Positions 22,143 through 32,656 of a DNA stretch of 36,369 bases are shown one piece after another. The notes beneath the pieces are model-generated. The model saw only the letters and a list, made by a program, of their open reading frames with translations. It was not told where the DNA came from and searched no databases. A program made the translations under genes and the position numbers. The first letter of the stretch is position 1. Every line of letters starts with the position of its first letter. The stretch comes from Globomyces pollinis-pini. Its lineage: Eukaryota > Chytridiomycota > Chytridiomycetes > Rhizophydiales > Globomycetaceae. Location: NCBI GenBank assembly GCA_025399215.1, contig MU621247.1, positions 3,755 through 40,123 on the forward strand, written 5' to 3'.

Positions 22143-24746
22143 ATGACAATGAATGATAAACACCCGTTGGAAATTGCATTTGACACTGATCACTTGTCCA
22201 AGGATATTATCACTGCTTTATCTGATATTCAATCCACTTGGAATCTCTCCGATGAAGATTTGTTCTTCAAATGGGAGGCATTCGCTACTACTAATGGTAT
22301 CACTCAACTCATTATCATAATTTATCCACACTATTTATCTAATCTTCATATCCATAAGTAATTGTATAGTTCTCGGTGTAGTTCCCACTCTGGATGATTG
22401 TTTAGTCTTTCGTGCACATTTGTCCAAACAACTAATGCCTTCGAGTCAAACGTTAAACGCTGCTTCAATTCGCAATCTCACTGCACCTAAAAGAGGTTCA
22501 TTGCTTTCACAGCCAGTTTCTCTGAAACCAAACAACAATACTGAATACAATCCGTCGGTGTTGAAGACTCCGTCAAAACACAAATCATTCGATCTATTAT
22601 CATCTCCTACGTAATATTTCAATTTTTTAATCTCTAATAGATTGGGCGCATCAGCTTTTTCTCCTGGGTACACCTTCGCATTTCTCACTCTAGTTCACGC
22701 TCCACTCTTCCAAATGCATCTCAACAAACTCCATCTTCATCAGCAGGTATGTCTTTAATGTTATTATCTATATTTGTGCGTTTGATTCAAAGTGAAAGAC
22801 TCTTTCAATCGTATTTAAGAATTTTCGATCAAATACATCAATCATATTTATTATACTGACTATATTAGAGACTAAGTCACAATCAAATGGATTGGAGCAA
22901 GTGCCAGATCAGATCATAACTCTTCCAGACAAAGAAACGCAACAAAAACATATTCAATCATTTCTTTCAAGAGCAAACAAGCAATCAAATGTTCTTACTT
23001 TCAATACCCATATTCCACTTCCAACAGCGACAATATCTCGTACGCTTGTATCTCTCATTGAGGGTCAGCAGACTGCCGGGTACAGATACATGTATGAGAA
23101 AATCACTGAAAAGGGTGATTTGTTGGATATGCAAATTACAAGAGCCGCCACCCTTATTGCTGAGTCTTGGGTATGTATTCTATTTATTTCCATTCGTTAA
23201 TGTTATTGATATTCATTCATTTTTTATATATAGAATTGTTTAATTTCAATTTTAGGATGACGAAACAAATTTAATGAAGGTGGACAAGAATGAAATGGAT
23301 ATTGTTAAAAAAGAAACAATTGACGTTAAAATTGAATCGAATGATATGGAAGTTGATGATGATGACAGCAAAAATATTAAAGTGAAAACAGAATCTGAAC
23401 TGGAGATGGACCGTTTCTCGTTGTTTGCTCATCCATCCATGATCTCACAAGAAGTCAAGTTGTACATCGGCCGGATTTGTTGTGATTCTGTTGTCGATGA
23501 ATCAAAGATTAATCAATTTTCTGTTGTTTTAGAATCTTGTAAAGAAATTGGAACAGGTGCTCGATCTAAATTGGATTTTAATAGGTATTTCTTTTTCGCT
23601 CTGAATTTGTAGTTATCTGCAAAAGGGCTTACCAATGGCTCTATTTCCTGGTCAATTGGTTTGTTTGGAAGCATCCAACCCAACTGGAAACCTATTGGTC
23701 GTTTCAAAAGTATTTACACATTGTTTTTAATTTAATAGATTGTTCATTTACCTCAGTTACCTATTCCTACGACCACATGTTCGGAGTTGGTTGAATACTA
23801 TCCGCCTGGGCAAGAGTTGCCAGTCTCCATGGTTATTACCTGTGGACCATATACTCTATTAGACTCTTTGGAATATGAGCCATTGGAAGATTTGGTACAG
23901 GCGTTGCTAGAAACGGGAGTACCTGATGTTCTATTGATGATGGGTCCTTTTGTAGACTGTGATCATCCATTTATCCAAACTGGAAATATAGAGATGGATG
24001 TGTTTGAAATCTTTAAATTACACATCACCAATCGATTGATCCAATTGAAGCGAGTTAAGCCATCGATGGAGATTATTTTAATTCCATCTCAACGGGATGC
24101 ATGCATGGAATGGATTGCATTCCCACAACCACCACTAGGTAGTTTGCAAGTGGCTCATAATAGGTTCTGGAATCACTGATAACGACCGAATGGAGAAACT
24201 AACGTTGTTGGGACTATTAACGTCCAATGGAGAATTCTTGGCACAATTATTCCCAAACCCTACTCAGTTTACTATCAATGAGTTGCTTATTGCCACTACT
24301 TCTCTTGACACGCTCGTCGCACTTGGAAATAATTTTATCTATCATTGTGGAGATCAGAAACGAGACCGTGTGCGTGAAATGTTTCAACAAATACTAACCC
24401 AACGTCACTTTTATCCTATCTTTCCACCTTTGCCTGGTGCTTGTTTAGATTCTACCCGTGCTCTCTCCACCAACCCTACTGATCCATGTGTGTTACAATG
24501 TAATTTCAAAATGCTCACTTTTTAGTATTGCCCGATATGATGATTGTGCCATCTTTATTGGCACCATGTGTGAAAGAGGTGGGATCAACCCTGTGTATTA
24601 ATCCGGGACTGTTGACCAAAGGTCGTGTCGGAGGTACATATTGTCGCGTAACGGTTCATCCGTTGTTAACTGAGGCGATGACTGATGGTGATTCTTACCC
24701 ACATGGTTTGTTGGATCGTACACGTGTTGATATTATTCGCTTATAA
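22143..24746 (+). CDS. POL12: DNA polymerase alpha-primase B subunit (Pol12/POLA2)
   Basis: join(22143..22296,22370..22610,22641..22667,22694..22746,22869..23170,23256..23584,23613..23709,23739..24138,24164..24499,24526..24746), 719 aa; introns 73, 30, 26, 122, 85, 28, 29, 25 and 26 nt. The N-terminal helical domain (about 1-75) binds partners; a Ser/Thr/Pro-rich linker follows, then an OB-fold (VKLYIGRICCDS...LFPGQLVCLEASN). The C-terminal inactivated calcineurin-like phosphoesterase domain has ITCGPYTLLDSLEYEPL, VLLMMGPFVDCDHP, ILIPSQRDA and INPGLLTKGRVGGTY. Order and spacing match POLA2. The 24139-24163 intron is needed to stay in frame through 'FPQPPLGSG'. Non-catalytic subunit that tethers Pol alpha to the replisome for primer synthesis. 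Convergent with JMJD6 (60 bp). Confidence 0.94.
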
Positions 24747-24806
24747 CATGAATATATAATTGTGATTGACATGCATTATTATATTTCTCAATTGTTTATT
24801 AGTTAT

Positions 24807-26581
24807 TTAACTGGATCTTCTTCTTTTCCCATGACATTCACAAATTACATCTACATCCGAGTCGGATGATGAGCAGGTAGTCGAAGTAGAAGGACTACTT
24901 GAAATAGCTACAAATAAATATTTAAAATCAAGGTTACGAAGGGTAGGTATAGTATCTAACGAATTGAAATCAATAATACTCTGATGGTTGATTTTTTTAC
25001 GTTTTTTCTTTAATTTCAATTCTGTATTATTTGATTCCAAAATAGATCTTAATTTCATGGCCATTTTAGGTCTAGAATATCTACCGTTCAATACATATCC
25101 ATTAATAAACCTTGCTTTTAACCATACTGTTTCCAAATTGGTCTTTGAACAAAAGTTTTGTGTAACTGCAATAGTAAAATCGATATTCTAATCCTAAATT
25201 TTTTATAGTTTAATAAATTACAATGACGATATGCCACCAACCACTTGGCACAAATACAGTCTCACCAGGGTTTTGAATAATCTCCATCATTTTCAATTGT
25301 TCACCTATTATTTGTTTATTATATGTGTTTTTTCTTTACCTGAAAGTTAATATGTCGTAAGAATTACCTAGAGTTTTGGTTTTATCGGCTGTTGTATATT
25401 CCATCATTTTAGGATAAACCTGGTCAAACCAAGTTGCACCCTCTTGGTCGGATAATTTAGGGTGAACGATATGTTTTGCGGTGCCTGGTGGAAACAGAAC
25501 CCACCTGAAAGAGTATGAGTGATAACAAACTATACCTTTTACGGCCAACAAGTAAAGTATTCCAAGCACTTGTACTATCAAAGTTTAAAAGATGATAGTA
25601 TACCCCAATGGATCTGTGTGGATGCCTGTCCCGGAACGCGCTGGGCCTATTACAATCCAACGAAATGGTGGTCGACGACTGCCCACCAATGAAAACAAAT
25701 CATCTCTAAAATACTTTGGGACCTACAATATAAGTTTATATAACACAAAGACCTAAACTTGCATCAAACGCATAATTCTGTACCTTATAATCATCTACTA
25801 AATGGCATGTAGCTATAAATTAGAATATGAATGATGACTCAACCTTGAGATGATTCTGGGTCATAACGATGCTTTGAAGTTTTCTCTATTTTAGTTCGAC
25901 GACTTGAGTGATGCAATCTCCGTTTCCCAAAATTAGCATCAAATATATATAGTGGTGAATCATCCACTATAGCTCCATAAGGATCTTTCAATGCATAATG
26001 AAAATAATACTACCATAAGTAATAAAATAAATGTACTTTAGCTCCCAGATATACAGTTTTTCCATCGTCATCTGGTTAAAAAAAAGCAATCAATCATTGT
26101 TGTCTTCATACCTTCTCCAATTTTGAATCGTTCATGCCGATACATGTAAGCTAATTTCTAAATGACTTAGATATATAACAATCAAACTTTAATTGTCCAA
26201 TTTTCTTTTGCTTTCCAATCATCAGTAGCACCTAAAATAACAACAGGAATATTTTTGGATTCAAAACGATCAATGAATTCCGTCTCATTCACTGATTGAT
26301 AATCTATTCTTTCAATTTGTTTTAGATTTTGATTCAAGTTCCAAAGATAGTGAGAGAAAGAAGATTTTTTAGATAAATTATATTGAGTCCAATCTATTCA
26401 AGTTTAGTGAATGCATTCATATGAATGATAACAATTTTTTTTAAAAGAATCAATTGGTATACGTACCAGATATTTTCAACTCTGAACGACCTTGTAGTTT
26501 AACTTTTTTGATTTTTCTGTTATATTTTTGTAAATTAACGTGAGGAATTTGAACACTTTCTTTTTGTATTTCTTTGTTCAT
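24807..26581 (-). CDS. JMJD6: JmjC 2-oxoglutarate oxygenase JMJD6
   Basis: complement(join(24807..24907,24938..25187,25222..25304,25368..25504,25536..25574,25604..25722,25784..25812,25844..26009,26037..26071,26112..26157,26188..26393,26467..26581)), 441 aa. Fe(II) ligands are visible: His234 and Asp236 in [17 protein letters not shown], and His322 in [10 protein letters not shown], spaced as in JMJD6. Other landmarks are '[20 protein letters not shown]', [12 protein letters not shown] and '[13 protein letters not shown]'. The C terminus is Lys-rich then Ser-rich and ends in KRRRSS, like the nuclear JMJD6 tail. JMJD6 hydroxylates lysines of splicing factors and reportedly demethylates histone arginines. 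Introns are 27-40 nt except 73, 61 and 63 nt; the 61- and 63-nt ones split into two standard introns. The 24908-24937 intron keeps frame and is inferred from size and ends only. Confidence 0.93.
25305..25367 (-). other. JMJD6 63-nt composite intron (28 + 35 nt)
   Basis: Between CTAG and GTGAAC on the minus strand. An internal TTTCAG|GTAAAG at 25339/25340 divides it into a 28-nt unit (25340-25367) and a 35-nt unit (25305-25339), both with GT and AG ends. Removing only the second unit gives a stop two bases into the next exon; removing both restores the JMJD6 frame ([18 protein letters not shown]). Confidence 0.65.
25723..25783 (-). other. JMJD6 61-nt composite intron (31 + 30 nt)
   Basis: An internal TTTAG|GTCTTT at 25752/25753 divides the intron into 31 nt (25753-25783) and 30 nt (25723-25752), each the typical size and with GT...AG ends. 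The flanking exons join as [12 protein letters not shown], as expected for JMJD6. Confidence 0.65.
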
Positions 26582-26605
26582 TTCTATTCAAAAAACAAAA
26601 AAAAA
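26582..26605 (-). promoter_or_regulatory. T-tract plus GAATAG before the JMJD6 start codon
   Basis: On the minus strand T9-G-T6 is followed by GAATAG, two bases and the ATG. It mirrors the element before the NnrU-like gene, which also reads TAGAAATG. The whole gap to the divergent SLC44 start is 161 bp. Confidence 0.45.
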
Positions 26606-26742
26606 TATGAAAAATGAGTTTGATGTACACATCCATGTCTGTGTAGAGTTTTTTAACACATTCATCCACGAATGATGACAGTTCTTAAAAAGACTGTATC
26701 CATGATGTTTTTTTTAATCTTTTAAACCTATTTAATCTTTCA

Positions 26743-28926
26743 ATGGGTGAACATTCAGTAGCTAGTCATGAACCACCCGTAATTGGTATCAATACGCGAA
26801 GACGTTGTCGTGATGTTTGTTTCCTCTTCCTTTTTGTTATCTATTGGATCGGAATGTTTGGCATTGGACTTGTTTCTTTTGTTAATGGGGATATCCGTCA
26901 ATTGATGTAACTCTTTTTTGTGTATTAAAATATTAGATTACCAAAAGATTATCTTGGGAACTTTTGTATTTACTGATTTGCTCATCTTTTAGGCGGATAT
27001 GATAACTCTAAAGAAAATCCTAATGTGTATGCCAATCAAACTGGTTCACCAAATCTTTATCTATTAGATATATTTAATTCTACAACAAACCCTAATGCTA
27101 CCGCTATTTGTGTTCCAAATTGTCCAACAGAAAATATTCTACTGGTGAATTCGACCAGTATTGATTTGGCAAATTTACGATGTCAATATGGTGTTGTGCC
27201 TGATTTATCAAACTATGAATCGTTAATTGAATCCAAAGTTTGTACTCCTTATTTATACGCATCTACTCCTATTTTATCACGTTGCGTTCCTACAAAACCA
27301 ATACCTGATTCAATGGTTAAAGAAATTAGTGTTGGGGTTGGAAATAACACAATCAGTTTGGATTCTATTCTTTCTACCGGACAGAGTACCATAACTGATT
27401 TTGCAAGTACTTGGAAATTATTTGCTGCAGCAGCAGTAACTGCTATTTTTCTCAGTTTCGTATGGCTACGAGTATCATCCTTTATTGTCGGCCCTTTCAT
27501 TTACTTAAGTATTTTGATAGTCAATCTATTTGCTTTGGGTACTACTGGATTACTCTACTTGTTTTGGCAATCTAGAATTACTGCAATCAATAATAATGGA
27601 ATAGCAACTCCCATCACTATTCCAGGAATCAACCAAACTATAGATCCATCAATGATTAGTATCTCTACTAAAGTAGTTCAACAAGATGTGACCAATTCAA
27701 TGATCGTCTTTATTGTTAGTTGTGTTGTCACTGGAATTATTGTACTTCTCACCATTGCCATGTTAAAACGAATCAAAATTGCAATTCAAATCATTAGTGA
27801 AGCTGCTAAAGCATTAAGAGCATTACCAGGAGTTAGTAAGTGAATTCAAATATCTTAATTTGTAGTTTTATTACCATTATCTTTCTCTCTTTGGTATTGT
27901 CTTTTATTTGCCTATGGTATATTAGTGTCATTGTACCTGCTCACACTGAAAAACCCAACTGAAATCAATTTCTTGGGATTCTATATTTGGAAGTATGAAA
28001 ATGCATTCTGGGTTCTTATGTATGCACATATTTTTGGTTTATTATGGGCATACTTTACCATTAAAGGCATTTCTCAAATGACTGTTGCTGGTGCAGTTGC
28101 CGAATGGTAAGTTTTTAGTCACCCTTACAATCACATATCTTGAAAACTTTCACATATCATGAAAAATATTAAATCTGATAGGTATTGGAGATTGGATAAA
28201 AAAGCTCCAATGGACAAACCAGTCCGTAAATCACTTCATCGTGTATTCAGATACCATTTAGGATCTATTATGCTTGGTGGTATGCTAATTGCGATTGTTG
28301 ATATAATTCGAATACTTCTCTATCAAGTTCAACAACACCTTGCTAGAACAGAGAATCAATATTTGAAATATTTAGTTGCATGCGCTCAATGTAGTATGAA
28401 ATTGGTGGAGGTTTTAGTGAAATTCATCAACAAAAATGCTTATATTTACATTGCGATTACTGGTAAAGCTTTCTTTAAATCTGCTGGTGCAGCAACCGCT
28501 TTGCTGGCCCGAAATGCTGCTAAAACTGTTGCGATCGAGTATGTTGTAGACGTTGCAATTTTCATGGCTAAATTAGTTGTGGTGGGAGTTAATACTTTTG
28601 GAGCTTATGCTTATCTCTACATGAACAAGACATTCTTTCCAATGGCAGTAACAGCTCCAGCTACAACTATCGCTCTAATTGCTGTTGAAACGTTTATTAT
28701 CGTATCGGTATTCTTTCTCAATTATGAATTGACGATTGATACGATTTTCTTGTCAGTATTAGAAGATTTGGATAAAAATGATGGTACTACTTTAAGGCCT
28801 TACTTTATGAGCAACAAGTTGAAGGGCATCATGCACAAACAGGTAATTTATTGAGAAACATTAAATTCCTAGAATGATTCTAATGTAGCAGCTGTATCCC
28901 CTTCGAGTCCAACAGGAAAAGTCTAG
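26743..28926 (+). CDS. Choline transporter-like protein (SLC44/CTL/Pns1 family)
   Basis: join(26743..26906,26937..26965,26993..27835,27866..28106,28182..28842,28873..28926), 663 aa; introns 30, 27, 30, 75 and 30 nt. Family landmarks: RRRCRDVCFLFLFVIYWIG first helix, GDIRQLILPKDYLGNFCGG with the conserved Cys-Gly, and a large N-glycosylatable loop (NQT, NST). A run of helices follows (SSFIVGPFIYLSILIVNLFA), then WVLMYAHIFGLLW, FTIKGISQMTVAGAVAEWYW, RYHLGSIMLGG, 'INKNAYIYIAITGKAFFKSA' and a C-terminal 'LRPYFMSNKLKGIM'. About ten helices in total. Family members carry choline or ethanolamine across plasma or mitochondrial membranes; fungal Pns1 function is less clear. The 75-nt intron contains an imperfect ~19-nt direct repeat. 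Confidence 0.93.
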
Positions 28927-29097
28927 TTTTAAGAAGCAATAAACCATCCATTTTTAAGCAATTGATCTGTCCATTGACACATTTTAACAAGCATTTAAGC
29001 AAGCATTTTTAAGCAATTTATTGAATACTTCTCACACTTTAAACTACCAAAGACGATTGAACTGTGATTCGATATTTTTTACTTTCTCAACCCAAAG

Positions 29098-29790
29098 ATG
29101 GAAATTGACAGTAAAGACATGGAGTCATTAAGGATTAAATTTGGACAAATATTAGAATCCCTCTCTTCTATCTTGATGTCAAATCAACCTTGGTATAATA
29201 ATGTCATCCTTATCATTACCACCATACAAACAAAATACTTGACTTGGTAATTTACTCATCGATATAGGCCTGAATTATTGTCTCAATTTAATGCTACCAT
29301 TGCCAAATATGAATCCTTGATTTCAGAGCTTCAACATGAGAAATACTCCCTCTGTTTAGTTCATCCTCATCTATTACAAAAAGAAGATCCTGAATTCTTT
29401 CCAAGAGTCATGCTAAGAACAAAGTAATAAGTCCATTGATTCCAATTGTATTTAGATTAATTCCGGCTGTTGAAGATCAACAAAATGAACTATTGGCCAT
29501 AAATGATCCATCAAACTCATCTCAAACTCAAGCTGCTAAACCAACTGATGAAGATCATGTCAAGAAAGAATTACAAGACTATCAAGTAAACTATCAACCA
29601 CTTAACAATACTTTAGAATCACATTGATGAAAAGCAATACTATATCCAACAATTGATTGATTTGACTACTGATTTTAAAAATGGATTAGAAAACAACTTC
29701 AAGAATAAAGTCAATAGAAATTTTGATACAACTGATGACATGATTGAATTGAATCGTACCATTCAGTTCATGTCCTCAGGAATTCAATGA
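29098..29790 (+). CDS. MED8: Mediator subunit Med8
   Basis: join(29098..29192,29268..29423,29456..29585,29617..29790), 184 aa; introns 75, 32 and 31 nt. N-terminal helix 'MEIDSKDMESLRIKFGQILE', then NQPWPELLSQFNATIAKYE, a long helix matching the Med8 four-helix-bundle segment, and the family block 'PRVMLRTKLIPAVEDQQ' (Med8 proteins have LLRKK.IPEV here). The rest is a charged coiled-coil-like tail. Med8 sits in the Mediator head with Med18/20 and Med17. Short proteins like this diverge fast, so the call rests on the pattern and length rather than long identities. In the first intron a second TTG|GTAATTT could act as an alternative donor. The Y-rich tract before the ATG ends in AAAG. Confidence 0.75.
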
Positions 29791-30105
29791 TGATAGTGTA
29801 TTCAAGTATGTCATTCATGCATTTAGACCCATACATACCCAATAGCCTTCTTTTTGACCTGTTTGGACAATGAAGAATACAAAATCCTTTTACCAATAAA
29901 TTGCTTGTTATACATAACAAAGATCCATTATTAATCAGTCCATTTGACTCTCATTGTTTTCATCAACCAAAAGTCTTTGATTTCCCACTTAAGTAACTCA
30001 TGTTTCAATCAATCGTTTCAAAAGGTGATTTTGGACAATGGATAACCGAAAACGGGAGCTGATACCATTAACGGACCACAAAGCAGTTTGACAAAAGATA
30101 ACGAA
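29791..30105 (+). other. Gap with an unassigned open stretch
   Basis: 315 bp between MED8 and the leucine-rich gene. About 29887-29996 is open on the plus strand and protein-like (LLVIHNKDPLLISPFD). Before it, a possible mini-exon (EFNDD...) has TCAG and GTATG edges near 29780-29806. I could not join these to either neighbour without a stop. They may be a missed small gene, an alternative MED8 3' end, or a 5' exon of the next gene. Confidence 0.3.
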
Positions 30106-31437
30106 ATGCCAGGTTTTTATCATATACAATGGCAAGGAGTTTACGATCAATTAAGACATTTTAAACGCTTATTGGAACAACATCAAAATGATGATTATTT
30201 GATCAAGAACGTGAATGAATTGAAATCAATGGTTACTGGGAGGATATTGAAATCCAATACATTATCCACTGATTTTAGTCCCGAGTATTCTGTTACCGAA
30301 TGTCAAGATTTGATTAAATCACACTTCAATTCAAAATCTCTCACAAAGTTAATGGTTCTTGATGATAGGTTTGATGGTTTAATTGTGGAATTGGTTCAAA
30401 CTGTTGGTTCAATCCAGCAAGTGCAATGTGATGACTCGCTTTTGTTACAATTGATAGAATCTACTGGTTTACAGCTACAATCGAAATTGAATAGACTTCA
30501 GATAGTAGTAAATGACCAGAAAGTTAGCCATGGAATCTTTCAATTGATTCCAAACCTTCAAGACCTGTCAATCATCTTCAGAGTATTAGATCAAGTCAAC
30601 GTACAAGATTGTCTCAAATACTTTCAACGTAACTCAAATCTGGAATCTTTAGAAATAGTATTGCATAATGAACTAAAAATGGACCTTCAATCGGTTCATT
30701 TACCATCGCGTCTTTTAGAATCAATCCAATATTTAACAGACTTAAAGAACTTGACAATTGATATACCATTTGTGAACAAACAAACAAGTTTCCAAATCAT
30801 ATCCATTGTAGAAAAGATCCCACTAAAGCAATTGCAACTGAACGATATCAATTTACATCTTGGTTTTGGAATCCAATTACTCAAACAAACCAGTATAGAG
30901 AAATTATCCATCATGGTTACTTCAAATACCATTCAAGAATTATTAATCATCCTGCGAAAATCCATTCACTTACATTCTATCCATCTAAATTTTAAAGATT
31001 GTAAAGATGTTCATTCAAATACAATTCAATCAATCTTTCAATTCATTGGACAAAATATCTTTATCAAACAGTTCAATTATGAACATTTATCAATTCCTAT
31101 TCCAAAATCTTTAATTTATGAAAATCATCCTGCGTTGGTGATGAATAATGCAAGACTAAAGAATCTCTCACAACTTGAATCTTTAAATTCTTTTATATTT
31201 CAATTACTGAATCAAAGATCTTTGATACTACTTTCATACCAACTCAATATTGATATTTTAATTTACATTCTACAACTACAATTCCATCATTTTGAATCTT
31301 ATAAAGATCCTATATGTTTAAGTTTATTAGATCGTCAATGTATTGGTAAATTTACCAACCATCAATCACAAAATCCATTCTCATATCAACAATTTATTCA
31401 AACATGTGTTTATTACCATAAAAATTCAATAAATTAG
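30106..31437 (+). CDS. Unrecognised leucine/isoleucine-rich repeat-like protein
   Basis: Intronless, 443 aa from the first in-frame ATG (30106); the frame is open some way upstream to a TAA near 30043. The sequence is rich in L, I, Q, N and S. It shows recurring hydrophobic blocks of LRR type (NLQDLSIIFRVL, NLESLEIVLHN, DLKNLTIDIPF, PLKQLQLNDINL, SIEKLSIMV, HLHSIHLNF), spaced about 25-45 residues apart, with helical segments between. No F-box, kinase or membrane segment is evident. LRR-like/F-box-associated scaffolds look this way, but no family is claimed. It is one of only four intronless genes here. Convergent with LSM1 (98 bp). Confidence 0.7.
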   Translation: MPGFYHIQWQGVYDQLRHFKRLLEQHQNDDYLIKNVNELKSMVTGRILKSNTLSTDFSPEYSVTECQDLIKSHFNSKSLTKLMVLDDRFDGLIVELVQTVGSIQQVQCDDSLLLQLIESTGLQLQSKLNRLQIVVNDQKVSHGIFQLIPNLQDLSIIFRVLDQVNVQDCLKYFQRNSNLESLEIVLHNELKMDLQSVHLPSRLLESIQYLTDLKNLTIDIPFVNKQTSFQIISIVEKIPLKQLQLNDINLHLGFGIQLLKQTSIEKLSIMVTSNTIQELLIILRKSIHLHSIHLNFKDCKDVHSNTIQSIFQFIGQNIFIKQFNYEHLSIPIPKSLIYENHPALVMNNARLKNLSQLESLNSFIFQLLNQRSLILLSYQLNIDILIYILQLQFHHFESYKDPICLSLLDRQCIGKFTNHQSQNPFSYQQFIQTCVYYHKNSIN

Positions 31438-31535
31438 ACGTTCCATAGAATATTGATTTAATCTTTGAATTTCTTTGTGTACTCAAAAATACATTAACCC
31501 ATTACAGATATCATTAATTTATTAAGTATATGTAA

Positions 31536-32216
31536 TCAATAACAATCCCCTTCAATGACATCTGTACAGAAACCTACTGATTTCAATACTTTTAATTTTT
31601 GATCCAACTGTATTTTGTTTGATTGAATTATTTCTTGATTTTTTGCAACCGCTTCTTTATTTGGTATCTCCTTTAAATTTTCAATATACTCTTGTTCCTT
31701 TTCAAGATCCTAAAAGTTTAGTTTAAGCTGAATCATAATGAAAGCATGATATTGATAGTACATTATCACTTAAATTTGATAAAGGAAAAAGAGATATTCC
31801 ATGAAAAGAATTAAATTTCTGAATAATAAAGATGTTTGAAATCTGATTCTATGTAGGGGATTAAATTACCAATTCACCAACTAGGACTACATTCTCACCT
31901 CTAACAATAAACACACCTGATTATAAATATGAATTATTGATACCTAAATGATTAGAACTACATTTACCTCGATAAATATCGGAATATGTATCATCTAAAA
32001 AGATTCTTTCTACGGTATCTTGAATCACTAAATTTGCTAACGATTAAAGGTAAAGAAATGTACCAAATTGATCGTATGATCGTAACCATCCATACAAATG
32101 TCTTCCATCTCTCAGAGAAATAATCAATTTTTCTACAAATCATTAGCAAGTTGTTTTATACTGTCAATCATATCAATTAGAGAAGCAGAACCTGGTAAGA
32201 AATGATCGATTTCCAT
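31536..32216 (-). CDS. LSM1: Sm-like protein Lsm1 (mRNA decay)
   Basis: complement(join(31536..31709,31870..31916,31968..32036,32064..32132,32162..32216)), 137 aa; introns 160, 51, 27 and 29 nt. It starts 'MEIDHFLPGSASLIDMIDKK', the diagnostic Lsm1 N terminus. Sm1 motif: 'LRDGRHLYGWLRSYDQFANL'; Sm2 motif: RGVFIVRGENVVLVGE. A coiled-coil-like C-terminal extension (DLEKEQEYIENLKE...) distinguishes Lsm1 from other Lsm proteins and contacts the ring pore. Lsm1-7 binds oligoadenylated 3' ends and promotes decapping in P-bodies. The 51-nt intron splits at an internal AG|GT into 24 + 27 nt; the 160-nt intron is the longest in the window. Confidence 0.95.
31917..31967 (-). other. LSM1 51-nt composite intron (24 + 27 nt)
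   Basis: An internal CATTTAG|GTATCAA at 31943/31944 divides the intron into 24 nt (31944-31967) and 27 nt (31917-31943), both standard GT...AG sizes. Flanking exons join as SDIYRG/VFIVRGENV, the Lsm1 Sm2 region, only when both units are removed. Confidence 0.65.
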
Positions 32217-32656
32217 TTTCGGGGGAGTAAAATTGTTAAGAAAATAACAAGTACAAAAAGAATGAAATTTCTTACCAGAAAGTAAAGAAAAAATTGAATG
32301 GATTTTGTAGGTGTAAGGGAATGAACAAGGAAGCAAACGTTTGGGTTGAATCCAGAGGAGCAAAACCAGGTACAGAGAAATACTTTATTAAAATCACTAA
32401 AGTACTGATTGGAAATTCATTATTGACCTTTGGGGTTCGTTTGGATACTTGCACTGATCAACAAACGTCACATTCGCTGCAAAAAGAAATCTAAATGAGA
32501 ATACGAAATCTTTTGAGATTTCGCTGTACATTAAAGATATGGATGAATGATTATATAGCCGTTTGTATCAAGTAGCGCGTATTCAGTCATCTCAATCAAT
32601 TTGCTTTCTTATCGTTTTTAAACATTTTTATTTGAATAAGACTTTGAAAAGACAGA
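32217..32656. other. Intergenic between ATPase end and LSM1 start
   Basis: 440 bp. A 66-codon plus-strand frame (32294-32494) and antisense shadows occur, but none is supported. The region should contain the LSM1 promoter (minus-strand side) and the 3' untranslated end of the ATPase gene. Confidence 0.45.

Noticed and set aside
24139..24195. Alternative POL12 intron from CAA|GTGGC to GGAG
   Set aside because: It keeps frame, but the 25-nt intron 24139-24163 has the standard size and retains more family-consistent sequence after PPLG.
31710..31869. snoRNA inside the 160-nt LSM1 intron
   Set aside because: I found no credible C (RUGAUGA) and D (CUGA) box pair with terminal stem.
32294..32494. 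66-codon plus-strand ORF
   Set aside because: Chance-length frame in the LSM1 upstream region with no supporting evidence.
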